Of a stretch of 64,000 bases of DNA, positions 19,748 to 30,912 are shown in pieces. The position numbers and the translations under genes are program-made. Each line of letters opens with the position of its first letter. Within the stretch, counting starts at the first letter, position 1. The stretch is from Lamellibrachia columna (Eukaryota; Annelida; Polychaeta; Sabellida; Siboglinidae), in NCBI GenBank assembly GCA_963662155.1, contig OY759267.1, positions 35,878,976 to 35,942,975 of the forward strand, given 5' to 3'. The notes below the pieces were generated by a model, which was not told the DNA's origin, made no database searches, and worked only from the letters and a program-made list of their open reading frames with translations.

Positions 19748-21066
19748 GTATATTAGGGGGGGGACATCTTCAAACTAGAGCAGCCTCCCTCTGATAAGTT
19801 ACATCAAAGCAGAACAAGTCACATTATAATATAATTACTTAGCAGTCAACTTTTGTTTATTTCAGTTATTTAGACACAGTCACCTTTGCTCAAGTCCATG
19901 TGAAGAGCACACATCTATTGGGAGTTGAGAAAATCCTGGACAGGCCCAGCTGTTATCTGATATGGCCTAGTGAGCTGACGTAACTGTTTCACATGGAAGG
20001 TGAGTTGTTTTTGAGGACTCCACTAAGTAGGTTATGTAATGTTATGCAATTCGACAAGTTGAGGTGTCTGTCTTTTCAGTAATCCACACTCAAATGTGAT
20101 ATTTGGGTCTGTTTACATAGGTGTATTGTGGCACCAGGTAAAAAATTATTATAACTTTCAGTATGGAATAACAACTGGCTATATAGAATTTGATTACAGA
20201 ACACATGCTGGACTATTCCAAAAATTATGTTACAAGTTCATTCGAGTGAGCTGAAAAAGTGAGTGTATTCGAGTATCGTACTAGAATACAGACTGTCTCA
20301 AGCTGAAGTAGCTCATATATGTGTGTTCTGCCCACTACAGGTGGTGGTTCCTTGTGTATGTAAGCAACTCCAACAACTAGGTAGGACGTAGATTTTTTGC
20401 GTGAATGCATGATTTTCATTTACCTTTATCAACAGTCTAAATTAAAAAAAATTCTGCAGAGTTACCATTTTTATTTGGGGTAAGACCACAGTTGACCTTC
20501 CTGTTTACTGTTTCACACGAATGTAGGGCACGCGAAATTGTGAAATGTGAACTTAATAAATTCATATTATGTGACATGAGTGCCTTTGAGCATGAATATT
20601 CACAGGTTAGTTTATATATATAGTGCATTTTTTGGAGAGTTGAACTGGCGGAGGGATTTATGGGAATGTTTCTGCTATGGGCCACGTGGGCGCATGAATA
20701 CACGTCGGAAACTGCCAGCAATCCTGAAGGAGTGGTTTGCACCACTCTGTCAAAGTCATCCTGGCTTAGCCGTGGCAACCAAACCCCACTGCTAACCCCA
20801 CTGGGTTCATGTTGGATTGCTGCATCTGATGGTTTGTGGTAACAGTGGCCGGTCTTGAAGCCACCAATTTTCATCTTAATTCCACCAGCAGGTGGACATT
20901 TCTCCTCACTCTTTCTACTACTACTACTACTATCATGTGTTGTCTCCTCCATTTTAAAATCCCAGGTAAATCCAAGTAAAATTACTAATGAAAGTGACAA
21001 AACCGTTATCTGAATGCAAAGACGTCTAATCCACCTGATAAACCAAATGACAGTGACAGGAGACCA
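19748..21066 (-). repeat. Array 1 unit 2 (1319 bp)
   Basis: A T-to-G change on + (TTTAACTGG to TTGAACTGG near 20639) turns the usual TAA after NPSAS into TCA. The MULE-derived frame then runs on through X to 20437, giving 187 codons, the longest frame in any unit. The extension is antisense to the exon-like segments and probably accidental. Confidence 0.9.
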
Positions 21067-21468
21067 GTATATTAGGGGGGGGACATCTTCAAACTAGAGC
21101 AGCCTCCCTCTGATAAGTTACATCAAAGCAGAACAAGTCACATTATAATATAATTACTTAGCAGTCAACTTTTGTTTATTTCAGTTAATTAGACACAGTC
21201 ACCTTTACTCAAGTCCATATGAAGAGCACACATCTATTGGGAGTTGAGAAAATCCTGGACAGGCCCAGCTGTTATCAGATATGGCCTAGTGAGCTGGCGT
21301 AACTGTTTCACAGGGAAGGTAAGTTGTTTCTGAGGACTCCACTAAGTAGGTTATGTAATGTTATGCAATTCGACAAGTTGCGGTGTCTGGGTTTTCAGTA
21401 ATCCACACTCAAAGGTGATATTTGGGTCTGTTTACATAGGTGTATTGTGGCACCAGGTAAAAAAATAT
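21067..21468 (-). repeat. Array 1 terminal partial unit
   Basis: Only the G-tract and MULE upstream part is present, ending at the LINE joint. It carries private variants (CCATATGAAGAGC, GCTGGCGTAACTG, CACAGGGAAGG, TTGCGGTGTCTGGG) that it shares with the terminal partial unit of array 2 at 56739 and not with internal units. Confidence 0.9.
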
Positions 21469-22031
21469 ACTTTCCTTTTCAGATTTTTCAAAATGTTTCT
21501 GTCCAACATGACTCCCTCTACCTTTCCCTGAGCATTCGCTCCCTGTTGTATCCGGCATCGCATTTCTACCTCTGAATGCTCATCCACTTGGTTGAACTCC
21601 TCATCATCCAAACTAATGTTCAAGTCCTCTCTCTGATGTCAAACACACATCTCTTCTGTCTTCTCCCGGCTCATTATCGGTCCGTGCTTCTTGAACATCC
21701 CCTTCCATTGCTCCAACACTTCCTGTAGTTCTTGTTTTTTGTCTGCTATCATGGCCAGATCGTTTGCATACATCCCCTTCCTGAGAACATCCTTCATGCT
21801 GATCTTCCTGCTGATTAGTGCCACCACCATGATAAAGAGTAAAGGGTCATTTCCTTGCCTCTAACCGATGTTAACTTTAAACTCTTCCGACAACCCATAT
21901 CCAACCACAACTCTAGTTTTTGTTCTCAGGAACATGACAGTTATGGGTGTTGCACGCCATGACACAGAACTGACTAAATACCACCAACTCATTACAAAGT
22001 CAGACTCCCAGATAAGTCAGACTCCCAGATA
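21469..22031 (-). pseudogene. LINE reverse transcriptase fragment A, array-split part, copy 2
   Basis: Continuation, beyond array 1, of the LINE cut at 18404. It encodes antisense MVVALISRKISMKDVL, MYANDLAMIADKK and MFKKHGPIMSREKT. It is truncated at 21469 by the array. Confidence 0.8.
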
Positions 22032-22125
22032 ACTTATTTTGTAATTTCTGTAAACTATTATAATGATCAAACTACAACACTGACTGATATGTATTGCCTG
22101 TATAGACTTGATATCATCATTCCAG

Positions 22126-22298
22126 GTGCCACCATCAAACCTCAGTCACAAAAGTCAGTACACAACATGACTACATCAGTGGACGACACAGAGCCATTCG
22201 ATTACACAACAATTGACGTACCAGCTGTAAAGACGTCACGACAGGACGGCGTCGATGTCACCTGGGACAAACCACACAAGGATGAGAACATCGACAGA
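22126..22298 (+). other. Exon-like segment E1, copy 2 (intact)
   Basis: 173 bp lie between ATTCCAG and GACAGA|GTAAGT, a consensus donor. The frame enters with two bases of a codon and leaves in phase 0. It encodes ATIKPQSQKSVHNMTTSVDD, then TEPFDYTTIDVPAVKTSRQD and VTWDKPHKDENIDR. The composition (Thr/Asp/Lys-rich, with DYTTIDVP) resembles a cytoplasmic tail or linker of a membrane protein; this is impression only. No neighbour exon could be joined with confidence. Confidence 0.5.
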
Positions 22299-22702
22299 GT
22301 AAGTTCTTGGCTCATGCTGATTATTGCACTCACAGCCAAGTCAGTCTTTACGCAGACATTACAGCTTACTTGAAGTGTAAAGCGATTGAAGTACTCACAG
22401 CCCTTGCATTAAAAACACGCGCGAAGGAGTTGTAGACCGAACTGCCTCAGGTATATGGGTAGCTGTCTTGCCCCAGGGGGCACCAAGATGGCTTTTTGGG
22501 GTATTTTTACTGCTGCAAATGTTGATCCTTTTATGGTCGTCGGCACACTGCTTCAAATGTTCATCCTATCATTCCACTAGTATTCAACAGATGTGTAATA
22601 TAGATGTAATGTTTGGTCGAATTTTATATATGTTTGGAATGGAACCATTGGTTGATTCAGACAGAAAAGGAAGCATTTAAGTAGACAGGTTTTCTTACAC
22701 CT

Positions 22703-22949
22703 ATGTGTAACAAGATATTTATAAAAAAAATGTGTAACATATTCACATGGCCTGCATTAAAAGAAACTGTAGAAAATTTGACCCATTCATTTATTGGCTT
22801 TTGGGATGATGAAATGACGACATCTGTTAATATCATTGCAGACACAATGGGTCAGCTCTTTACTCCATCTCTCGTGAGTAGTACGTCACCACGAAGAAGT
22901 GAGTTGGTTGTTGTGCATCAATCAGCTGAGATTTTCCCAGAATCTTATG
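22703..22949 (+). other. Exon-like segment E2, copy 2
   Basis: Same frame as at 11547, ending HQSAEIFPESYG and the donor ATG|GTAAGT at 22949/22950. It reads ESY where copy 1 has EAY. Copies 2 and 3 differ here by a synonymous serine codon. Confidence 0.45.
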
Positions 22950-23318
22950 GTAAGTGAGCAAGGAATATATATTTAGACTGAATTAATATTACACCATTAA
23001 TTAATTCAATACTATGCGGGAAAGTTCATTTTGGCAAAAGTGTACCCTGTACGTGAAAACGCCCACATACAAATGTATTTATTATTACCTTTGTTAAATT
23101 TAATTTATATAAATGTTATAACTTATTGTATTATTAAAAAAAATACCGTTGCAGTCGACGGTCCAACATAATGAAGATATTGCCATATGGTTTCTCCTGG
23201 AAGTGTTTAAGGACAATCAATGCAGACTGTTCTGGCGACACAGCAAATGATCAAGTGTTGACTGAATTAATACCATTCAGTGAACCATGTGTAGGTGTTA
23301 AATCTGTTATTGACCAGA

Positions 23319-23900
23319 CTTGAGCGGATCTACACACTGGGTAGTGGGTCCAGGAAGTGTATGGAAGGAGACCATTTTCTTGCTGAAGCTATCTGCCGCA
23401 TTTGATACCATTGGTCACAGGACAACTTATTAAAAGTGTGTCAATGTGGTGTGGCATATCTGGAACAGAGCTGGTTCTCATAATATTTAACTGATAGATG
23501 CAAAAGAATGAAGATAGCGAATTGTTTCTCAGCTACGCTCCCTACTTCACGTAATGTTCCTCAGGGTGTTTCACTCTCTACGCTATTCTACTTGGCTCAG
23601 TTATCTAACGTCACAACTTGGATCACCAAGTGTATGCTAATAAATCACAGATCTATGCTATTTTGGCTACATGAGATACAAATCACTTCCAAAACTAGTT
23701 CAGGGATTGTCTCCACAAAATCTTCCATTGGATGACAGAGACCACATTAAAGTTAAATGCAAGTAAATCCGAGTTAGTTATTATTGGTGGGGTAAATTTT
23801 GCATGTCTATTTGAATCGATTAGGTGCGCACAATATGTTGCAAGACGTTTCCTTATGTGTCAGACTTTAGATTGCATGTAGAGAAGCACAGTAAAATCAA
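23319..23900 (+). pseudogene. Decayed LINE reverse transcriptase B, copy 2
   Basis: Same motifs as copy 1 (LSAAFDTIGH, NVPQGVSLST, KLNASKSE), again spread over frames with stops. Nearly identical to the other two copies, so it decayed before the block was triplicated. Confidence 0.75.
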
Positions 23901-24685
23901 AACGTGTGGAAAGCATTAGCTTAACAGTGTCGCCTGGCTGTTCTTCGATGAGAACAAATTTGCATGTTTGCTGGAGTGCCATAAAACACTAATATTATAT
24001 AGCCTTTTTGTTTAGGGAGTGACGTAGAGTGATATAATGAAAGCATTGATTTACTAAAATGCAAGGAAGGACATCAACGTAATAATTTACATGTAATTGA
24101 TTACGGATTGACAGACGTTTGCTACGATGACAATAAAACTGATGCCGATTGACCAACTAATGCGAATCGAGAATAATAACCTGAATCTGAATATGTAATG
24201 ATCGATGTACTTTTGTTTAAAAAATAAGAGTCCAATGACGTGAGTGACACTTAGCATTATCTGCTATTTGGTTGCACCTCCTATCGGTCGCTGGAGAGAC
24301 CAATCCACAGTCACCGGGTCTCTTATGGTTACATATCGAGCAGCTCTCAGGGGAGAGATTTGTCGGCCCCCAGACCTTCCTGTAGTTCTCCAGCCAAACT
24401 ACTGACAATCCCTATATGTTGAACTTGTAACCTCCTATGACAACACGACAACCCGTTTATATAGTAGGTAAACCTATTTAGCTGAATTTGTGGTGTGAAC
24501 TCTTGAAACAGGTTAACTTTACATTTAACTGATATAACAACTACTAATTAAACAATTTAGTTAATTAGAATGTTTCTTATATGGCATAGTTCATGTTGTA
24601 ATGCTGCAAAGTGTATAACATGCATAAATAATATTACTAATCTATGTTATTGATATTGAATTATGCAGATCTAGTGGTGAAATTA

Positions 24686-24721
24686 TGCGCATGCGCCGGA
24701 AGTTAACACTCTAAGATGGCG
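24686..24721 (+). promoter_or_regulatory. NRF-1 / ETS / YY1-like promoter cluster, copy 2
   Basis: All three sites are unchanged: TGCGCATGCGC (24686-24696), CCGGAAGT directly overlapping, and AAGATGGCG (24713-24721). The base after the ETS site differs (AACACT versus ATCACT), as does the ninth codon region of the tiny frame. Confidence 0.6.
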
Positions 24722-26640
24722 TCTACTAGAACGTTGGCCGTGTAATTGATATCAACAACCCTACAAAACCCTGTCTTAGGAATACAACACACTCCAAGTG
24801 GAAAAGGTTTATTATATTGGCAATAGTATCATCGAACAGTTGTGATAACTGGTATGTCTGTTTATTATCTATGCATCTAGCAATTCCCACCGCCGTTACT
24901 TTGTTAACTGTTACGTTAGCCAACAATAAGCCAAAACGCATAGAAAGTGTCCCGTCTCCTTGCCAGCAACAGTCTAGCAAAATTTTCGTGCGACTAACAC
25001 ACAGTCATGAGTTGCATCAGAAGCAGAAAAACATAGTTGTCACTAATAAGTAATCTGTCCCAATACATTAACCAAAACTCCATATGAAATGATCAATCGT
25101 TTGTAGAATGAATAAAATATGTATCAGAATTAAAACCATATCAAATATGTGTACTCCGTAGTATAGATATTATTTATCTACAAAGCCAAATAATGTTTAT
25201 ACACAAACCTTCCGCATTCTGGTAGGTCACAAAGTCCCTGTTTATAATGCTCCTTATGTTAGTAGCTGTCTCGAATCATCTCTTTCTTCACCAATTTCGT
25301 CCGACTGGCTGTCAACGCAATGCATTTCTACCTATCTAGATGAGATCAGCTTTTACAGAGAACACCACAGGAAGCACGCAGCGTGTGCTATTGATATACA
25401 ACGTATGTTGAAGCAGATAACATGCACTCCAACACGGATGTAGCTCACGAAATGCTATCTTGCACACTCCTCCATATTTCTCCAATTGATCATTCTTCGG
25501 TCATGGTAGGCCGTACACCGTATACCAATTTTTGGAAGAAGAATCACCAACTTCGCATGGATTGCTATATAAGACACGCTAAATGCAAGAACTCCCCGCA
25601 TGCTGGCTGGTAAACAGGAATGAACCATTGTGGTCTGTTGTCTGTGCTGGCGGAAGTAATCAACGAACTACGACACGCATTGTCCATGCGCTCGGACGGC
25701 GTTGTCCTGTTTGCATAACATAATCTATTGCAGCACCACGCCTTGACACCTGTCAACGCCCTGAATGACGTTGTAATCCTCACTTAGAAGCGCAATTTCT
25801 ATGTCGCAATTATTCTGGTATCCTAATTGTATCGACACATGCGTGTTCTATTGAGGATACGTAATCGTTCTGTTTACAGCAATTTTCTCAACATGGTTAC
25901 ACCAAAAAATAATAGTACGCATCAGTTAGTGTACGTTCAGTGTTCAAAGTGTTTTACACTTCACACCTAGCACACCTGTTCATTCCAACTCCATCTCGAC
26001 TTCTCTGGGAAGCACTCAGCCATGCTGCAGTTACTGCTCGAAGACCATTCGTACGTATAATCACCACTGCATATAGCCAGATACTCGTTCGGTGAAACAA
26101 ATTGCCAAAGCTTCGAAACGGCAGCAAGACGGTTCAAGCTAGGGTTTTCACGACTGGGAGCCTGACGTTCTATCTGGAACGTTGTCACGCCCCATTCGAT
26201 GGGAGAGAAGGAGAAGGGTCAGAGAAGAAGCGAGGAAGGGAGAGGAGGCAGCGCGGGAGGGAGATATGCCGTTTGTTTGTTAATGCAGACATGTACAAGT
26301 GTTTAGCAATATTTAATATGGCCATGGTTCGCACCACGGTGTAGCTTACTCATGCGCGCATCTTACTGCTAACACTAGTACGAAAAGTAAAATAATAAAC
26401 CGCGCAAAAACAAATGTTGCAACATAGGCCTCTATAGCTCAATTCACATACCAGCTCATATCACGGCATGTGGCTTTTATTAAACGTCGGCAGGGAAGCG
26501 TGTCTGCGTATCAGTGTTTGTTACACACGTGTATACTGGTACAAAGTCAACACTTGTGTCGCACGCGGTGTCTTTGATGGGGAGCGTTGAATGCTATATC
26601 AAAGATGACTGATTGTTTGCTATAATGTTTACATCATCTA
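24722..26640. other. Block DNA between promoter cluster and TIR-like exon, copy 2
   Basis: Equivalent of 13524-15480. Open frames of 60-84 codons persist on both strands without recognised domains. A minus frame (26188-25967) is open because the small inverted repeat near 26086 is deleted here. Confidence 0.35.
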
Positions 26641-26709
26641 ACGTGTGTCATGGAACGAAACTAGCATTGGTATCGCATCAAAGAGACGTCGGAGTCGTGC
26701 ATCAGTGCT

Positions 26710-26998
26710 TCACTTGACCTGGATGGAGGCAGAGTCTTGTAAGAGCAGTTGCTGTAGACGTGGGCGAATGGATGAAGATTGGGTGACGTCGAGCAAGACA
26801 AATATGTATTTGGGCAGCGGTTTGATGCTGCCGAGCGCCGTCGTCATCAGTTCGCTGTCGTCGATGAACTGTCGCATCAAACATACGACCACATTGTCGC
26901 CGTTGTCGAAGCCTCCTATTTTCGAGGCGCCGACGTCGTCGCGATCACCGACGTAGAGACGCAATCCCCACTCGTCTTCGACGTGTTTCAATAGTTGA
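26710..26998 (-). other. TIR-domain-like exon, copy 2
   Basis: Same minus-strand frame as copy 1 (GLRLYVGDRDDVGAS, NVVVCLMRQFIDDSELM, YIFVLLD) after the acceptor GTTTGCAG. The few changes against copy 1 within it include a plus-strand G-to-C at about 26848 that leaves the TIR frame open. Confidence 0.5.
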
Positions 26999-27531
26999 CT
27001 GCAAACTTAGCGCGAGATTATCGCGAAGCCGCCCTGGCAATAGACAAAGTTAGCGGCGTGTTGGATTTACAGTGAGCTCACAGTTGTTCTAATAATCAGT
27101 ATTTGTGCTGAGTAGTAATGGCTTATGTTTTGGTAACCAGATTGATTTGTTTAATGTTTTTATTTATACTTTCACTGTACATCCTTCTTGTCAAAGGATA
27201 TTTGATTTTTTATGAGCATGCTGTAGTCAAGAAAAGTACGTCGTTTATATAAGTACAACCATATGGTAAAATGCATATTGCTCAAACAAAGATACATATG
27301 AGATATTGATTTTGTAAATATTTAGCAAATATTCTATTGAAATAATGTTTTTTCTCATAAGCAATTTATACACTGCTTATGAAAATGTTGACCATATTAT
27401 TGGATTTATTAAACATAACTTTTTTTTACCAAACTAACGGTGCTTTTCCTCTTTTTTCACTGATGTTCATGGGTTAGGTTCAGGTAAAATATTGTCCAGT
27501 CATTCTTTCTTCTTTTCTTTCCAAACTTTTT

Positions 27532-28510
27532 TTATCGGCTGCCCCCTCTCCATCTTTCATCTTCCCCCGATCTTCTCATATCCCACCTCACGCAGTCCTT
27601 CGATCTTAGCTGTTCGTTCCCCTTTTCTTGCATCCTTGATGTTTTTTCAACTTTCTCTTCCACTCTCTTTACTAGTATGTCTGCATCCATGCTTACCATG
27701 TGGCCTGCCCATTTCAACTTGCTTCTCACCAATCTTCCGGTTGAACTGTTTTGTTGCATCACATATTTCGTCAGGTCGTTCATCTTTCTTTCGTCAACCC
27801 TCTTTGTTCGTGTTATTCGACAAAACCAGAACCAACTTTCAGGTGCTGTTGTTGTTCTGTCAACGCCACTGTCTCCAGATACAGATTAAGGCATGCTTGT
27901 GTAACACAAGCTCTCAGGACTTTCCTTTTCAGCTTTTTCAAAATGTTTCTGTCCAACATGACTCCCTCAACCTTTCCCCAAGCATTCGCTCCCTGTTGTA
28001 TCCGGCATCGCATTTCTACCTCTGAATGCTCATCCTCATTAACCATTCCTCCAAATTACACAAAGCCATCCACTTGGTTGAACTCCTTATCATCCAAACT
28101 AATGTTCAAGTCCTCTCTCTGATGTCAAACCCACATCTCTCCTGTCTTCTCCCGGCTCATTATCGGTCCGTGCTTCTTGAACATCCCCTTCCATTGCTCC
28201 AACACTTCATGTAGTTCTTGTTTTTTGTCTGCTATCATGGCCAGATCGTTTGCATACATCCCCTTCCTAAGAACATCCTTCATGCTGATATTCCTGCTGA
28301 TTAGTGCCACCACCATGATAAAGAGTAAAGGGTCATTTCCTTGCCTCTAATCGATGTTAACTTTAAACTCTTCCGACAACCCACATCCAACCACAACTCT
28401 TCTTTTTGTTCTCAGGAACATGACAGTTCTGGGTGTTGCTCGCCATGACACAGAACTGACTGAATACAACCAATTCATTACAAAGTCAGACTCCCAGATA
28501 AGTACAAAAG
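27532..28510 (-). pseudogene. LINE reverse transcriptase fragment A, uninterrupted copy, block 2
   Basis: Same broken RT as at 16370-17350, with the same YAND motif and the same stops. Shared lesions mean one dead LINE was copied with the block; these are not separate insertions. Confidence 0.8.
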
Positions 28511-28627
28511 GTGTTGGAATGAACAGGTCAGCCAGGGAGTGAACTGTTAAGCACGTTGAACAATCCCAAGGAGTGGATACAGTGCTGTGTAAACATAACC
28601 ATGCCTTTACTTTAGATGTTTTTGCAG

Positions 28628-28733
28628 GTGCTGCAGCAGCCAGGAACAATTTTGGTGGACCAAGAGTAAACAATATCAAGGGTCACTTCAATCGGATCGC
28701 GCTTGCCTATCCCCACTTTGTGTGTTGGTACAG
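28628..28733 (+). other. Exon-like segment E3, copy 2
   Basis: 106 bp between TTTTGCAG and CAG|GTTGGT with one open frame (RNNFGGPRVNNIKGHFNRIA). It reads VCWYR where copy 1 has VFWYR. Confidence 0.35.
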
Positions 28734-28894
28734 GTTGGTGTCATAAGTAGACATAGCCGCCTTAGAAACAGGCCATTCATGGTGCTCTTGCAAATTCATT
28801 GGATTATGAGTGAAACAGACATTGCAAAAACTGTAACAATGAATTGTGGGGGAGGGGAGAATGTCACATTAGATTGAGAAACTAACTTTTAGAT

Positions 28895-29544
28895 TTGTTC
28901 TAATAAATCAGTATTTGCGCTGAGTAGTAATGGCTTATGATTTGGTAACCAGATTGATTTGTTTAATGTTTTTATTTATACTTTCACTGTACATCCTTCT
29001 TGACAAAGGATATTTGATTTTTATGAGCATGCTGTAGTCAAGAAGATTACGTCGTTTATATGAGTACAACCATATGGTAAAATGCATATTGCTCAAACAG
29101 AGATACATATGAGAGATTGATTTTGTAAATATTTAGCAAATATTCTATTGAAATAATGTTTTTTCTCATAAGCAATGTATACACTGCTTATGAAAATGTT
29201 GACCATATTATTGCATTTATTAAACCTAACTTTTTTTTACCAAACTATCGGTGCTTTTCCTCTTTTTTCACTTATGTTCATGGGTTAGGTTCAGGTAAAA
29301 TATTGTCGAGTCACTCTTTCTGTTTTATCTTTCCATACTTTTCTATCGGCTGCCCCCTCTCCATCTTTCATCTTGCCCCTCTCCATCTTTCATCTTGCCC
29401 CTCTCAATCATTCATCTTCCCCCGATCTTCTCATATCCCACCTCACGCAGTCCTTCGATCTTAGCTGTTCGTTCCCCTTTTCTTGCATCCTTTATGTTTT
29501 TTCACCTTTCTCTTCCACTCTCTTTACTAGTATGTCTGCATCCA
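28895..29544. mobile_element. 1.8-kb LINE-bearing repeat, truncated copy, block 2
   Basis: Repeats the start of the preceding 1.8-kb repeat and is cut at TGCATCCA (29537-29544), exactly as in block 1. The same joint at both places shows it was made once and then copied. Confidence 0.8.
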
Positions 29545-30733
29545 GTATATTAGGGGGTGGGGTGGGGACATCTTCAATCTAGTGCAGCCTCCCTCTGATA
29601 AGTTACATCAAAGCAGAACAAGTCATATTATAATATAATTACTTAGCAGTCAACTTTTGTTGATTTCAGTTAATTAGACACATTCACCTTTACTCAAGTC
29701 CATGTGAAGAGCACACATATATTGGGAGTTGAGAAAATCCTGGACAGGCCCAGCTGTTATCTGATATGGCCTAGTGAGCTGACGTAACTGTTTCACATGG
29801 AAGGTGAGTTGTTTTTGAGGACTCCACTAAGTAGGTTATGTAATGTTATGCAATTCGACAAGTTGAAGTGTCTGTCTTTTCAGTAATCCACAGTCAAAGG
29901 TGATATTTGGGTCTGTTTACATAGGTGTATTGTGGCACCAGGTAAAAAATTATTATAACTTTCAGTATGGAATAACAACTGGCTATATAGAATTTGATTA
30001 CAGAACACATGCTGGACTATTCCAAACATAATGTTACAAGTTCATTCGAGTGAGCTGAAAAAGTCAGTGTATTCGAGTATCGTACTAGAATACAGACTGT
30101 CTCAAGCAGAAGTAGCTCATATATGTGTGTTCTGCCCACCACAGGTGGTGGTTCCTTGTGTATGTAAGCAACTCCAACAACTAGGTAGGACATCTATTTT
30201 TTGCATGAATGCATGATTTTCATTTACCTTTATCAACAGGCTAAATTATATTTTTTTCTGCACAATTACCATTTTTATTTGGGGTAAGACCACAGTTGAC
30301 CTTCCTGTTTACTGTATCACACGAATGTAGGGCACGCGAAATTGTGAAATGTGAACTTAATAAATTCATATTATGTGACATGAGTGCCTTTGAGCATGAA
30401 TATTCACAGGTTTGTTTATAGAAGCTATTGGCTGTGAAATAGTGCATTTTTTGGGGTGTTTAACTGGCGGAGGGATTTATGGGAATTTTTCTGCTATGGG
30501 CCACGTGGGCGCATGAATACACGTCGGAAACTGCCAGCAATCCTGAAGGAGTGGTTTGCACCACTCTGTCAAAGTCATCCTGGCTTAGCTGTGGCAACTA
30601 AACCCCACTGCTAACCCCACTGGGTTCCTGTTGGATTGCTGCATCTGATGGTTTTTGGTAAAAGTGGCCGGTCTTGAAGCCACCAATTTTCATCTTAATT
30701 CCACCAGCAGGTGGACATTTCTCCTCACTCTTT

Positions 30734-30778
<45 letters not shown>

Positions 30779-30912
30779 TCATGTGTTGTCTCCTCCATTT
30801 TAAAATCCCAGGTAAATCCAAATAAAATTACTAATGAAAGTGACAAAACCGTTATCTGAATGCAAAGACATCTAATCCACCTGACAAACCAGATCACAGT
30901 GACAGGAGACCA
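29545..30912 (-). repeat. Array 2 unit 1 (1368 bp)
   Basis: An old-type edge unit, sharing TATAGAAGCTATTGGCTGTG with array-1 unit 1. The TAC run (30736-30777) is expanded to give 14 serines. The MULE frame (30945-30598) stops early because TGG became TAG on the minus strand near 30598. On +, X's first open segment runs through KKSVYSS where other units have a stop. Confidence 0.9.
30736..30777 (-). repeat. Expanded (TAC)n triplet run
   Basis: About 14 TAC/AGT triplets, coding poly-serine in the MULE frame. Other units hold 5-8, and the parental MULE (9447-9467) holds an interrupted run (SSRSSS). Longest triplet run in the window. Confidence 0.95.

Larger units (their letters stand above)
18405..21468. 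repeat. Tandem array 1 (two units plus a part)
   Basis: Two full units of the 1.32-kb repeat and the first 402 bp of a third fill the gap between block copies 1 and 2. Both borders are LINE DNA: TGCATCCA on the left and ACTTTCCTTTTCAG on the right. The array therefore sits inside a copy of LINE fragment A that has lost about 230 bp. Confidence 0.9.
27085..28894. mobile_element. 1.8-kb LINE-bearing repeat, complete copy, block 2
   Basis: Contains LINE fragment A antisense (about 27532-28510, with MYANDLAMIADKK and LVRSKLKWAGHMVSMDAD) and exon-like segment E3 (28628-28733). It is the counterpart of 15921-17731 and nearly collinear with it. Confidence 0.8.
21469..29544. mobile_element. Composite block, copy 2
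   Basis: Same order as copy 1. Private changes are a 36-bp loss in LINE fragment A (near 21580) and loss of about 31 bp around the small inverted repeat near 26086. It shares with copy 3 the short minisatellite, the intact E1 exon and the 42-bp stretch near 23140 that copy 1 lacks. Confidence 0.9.
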
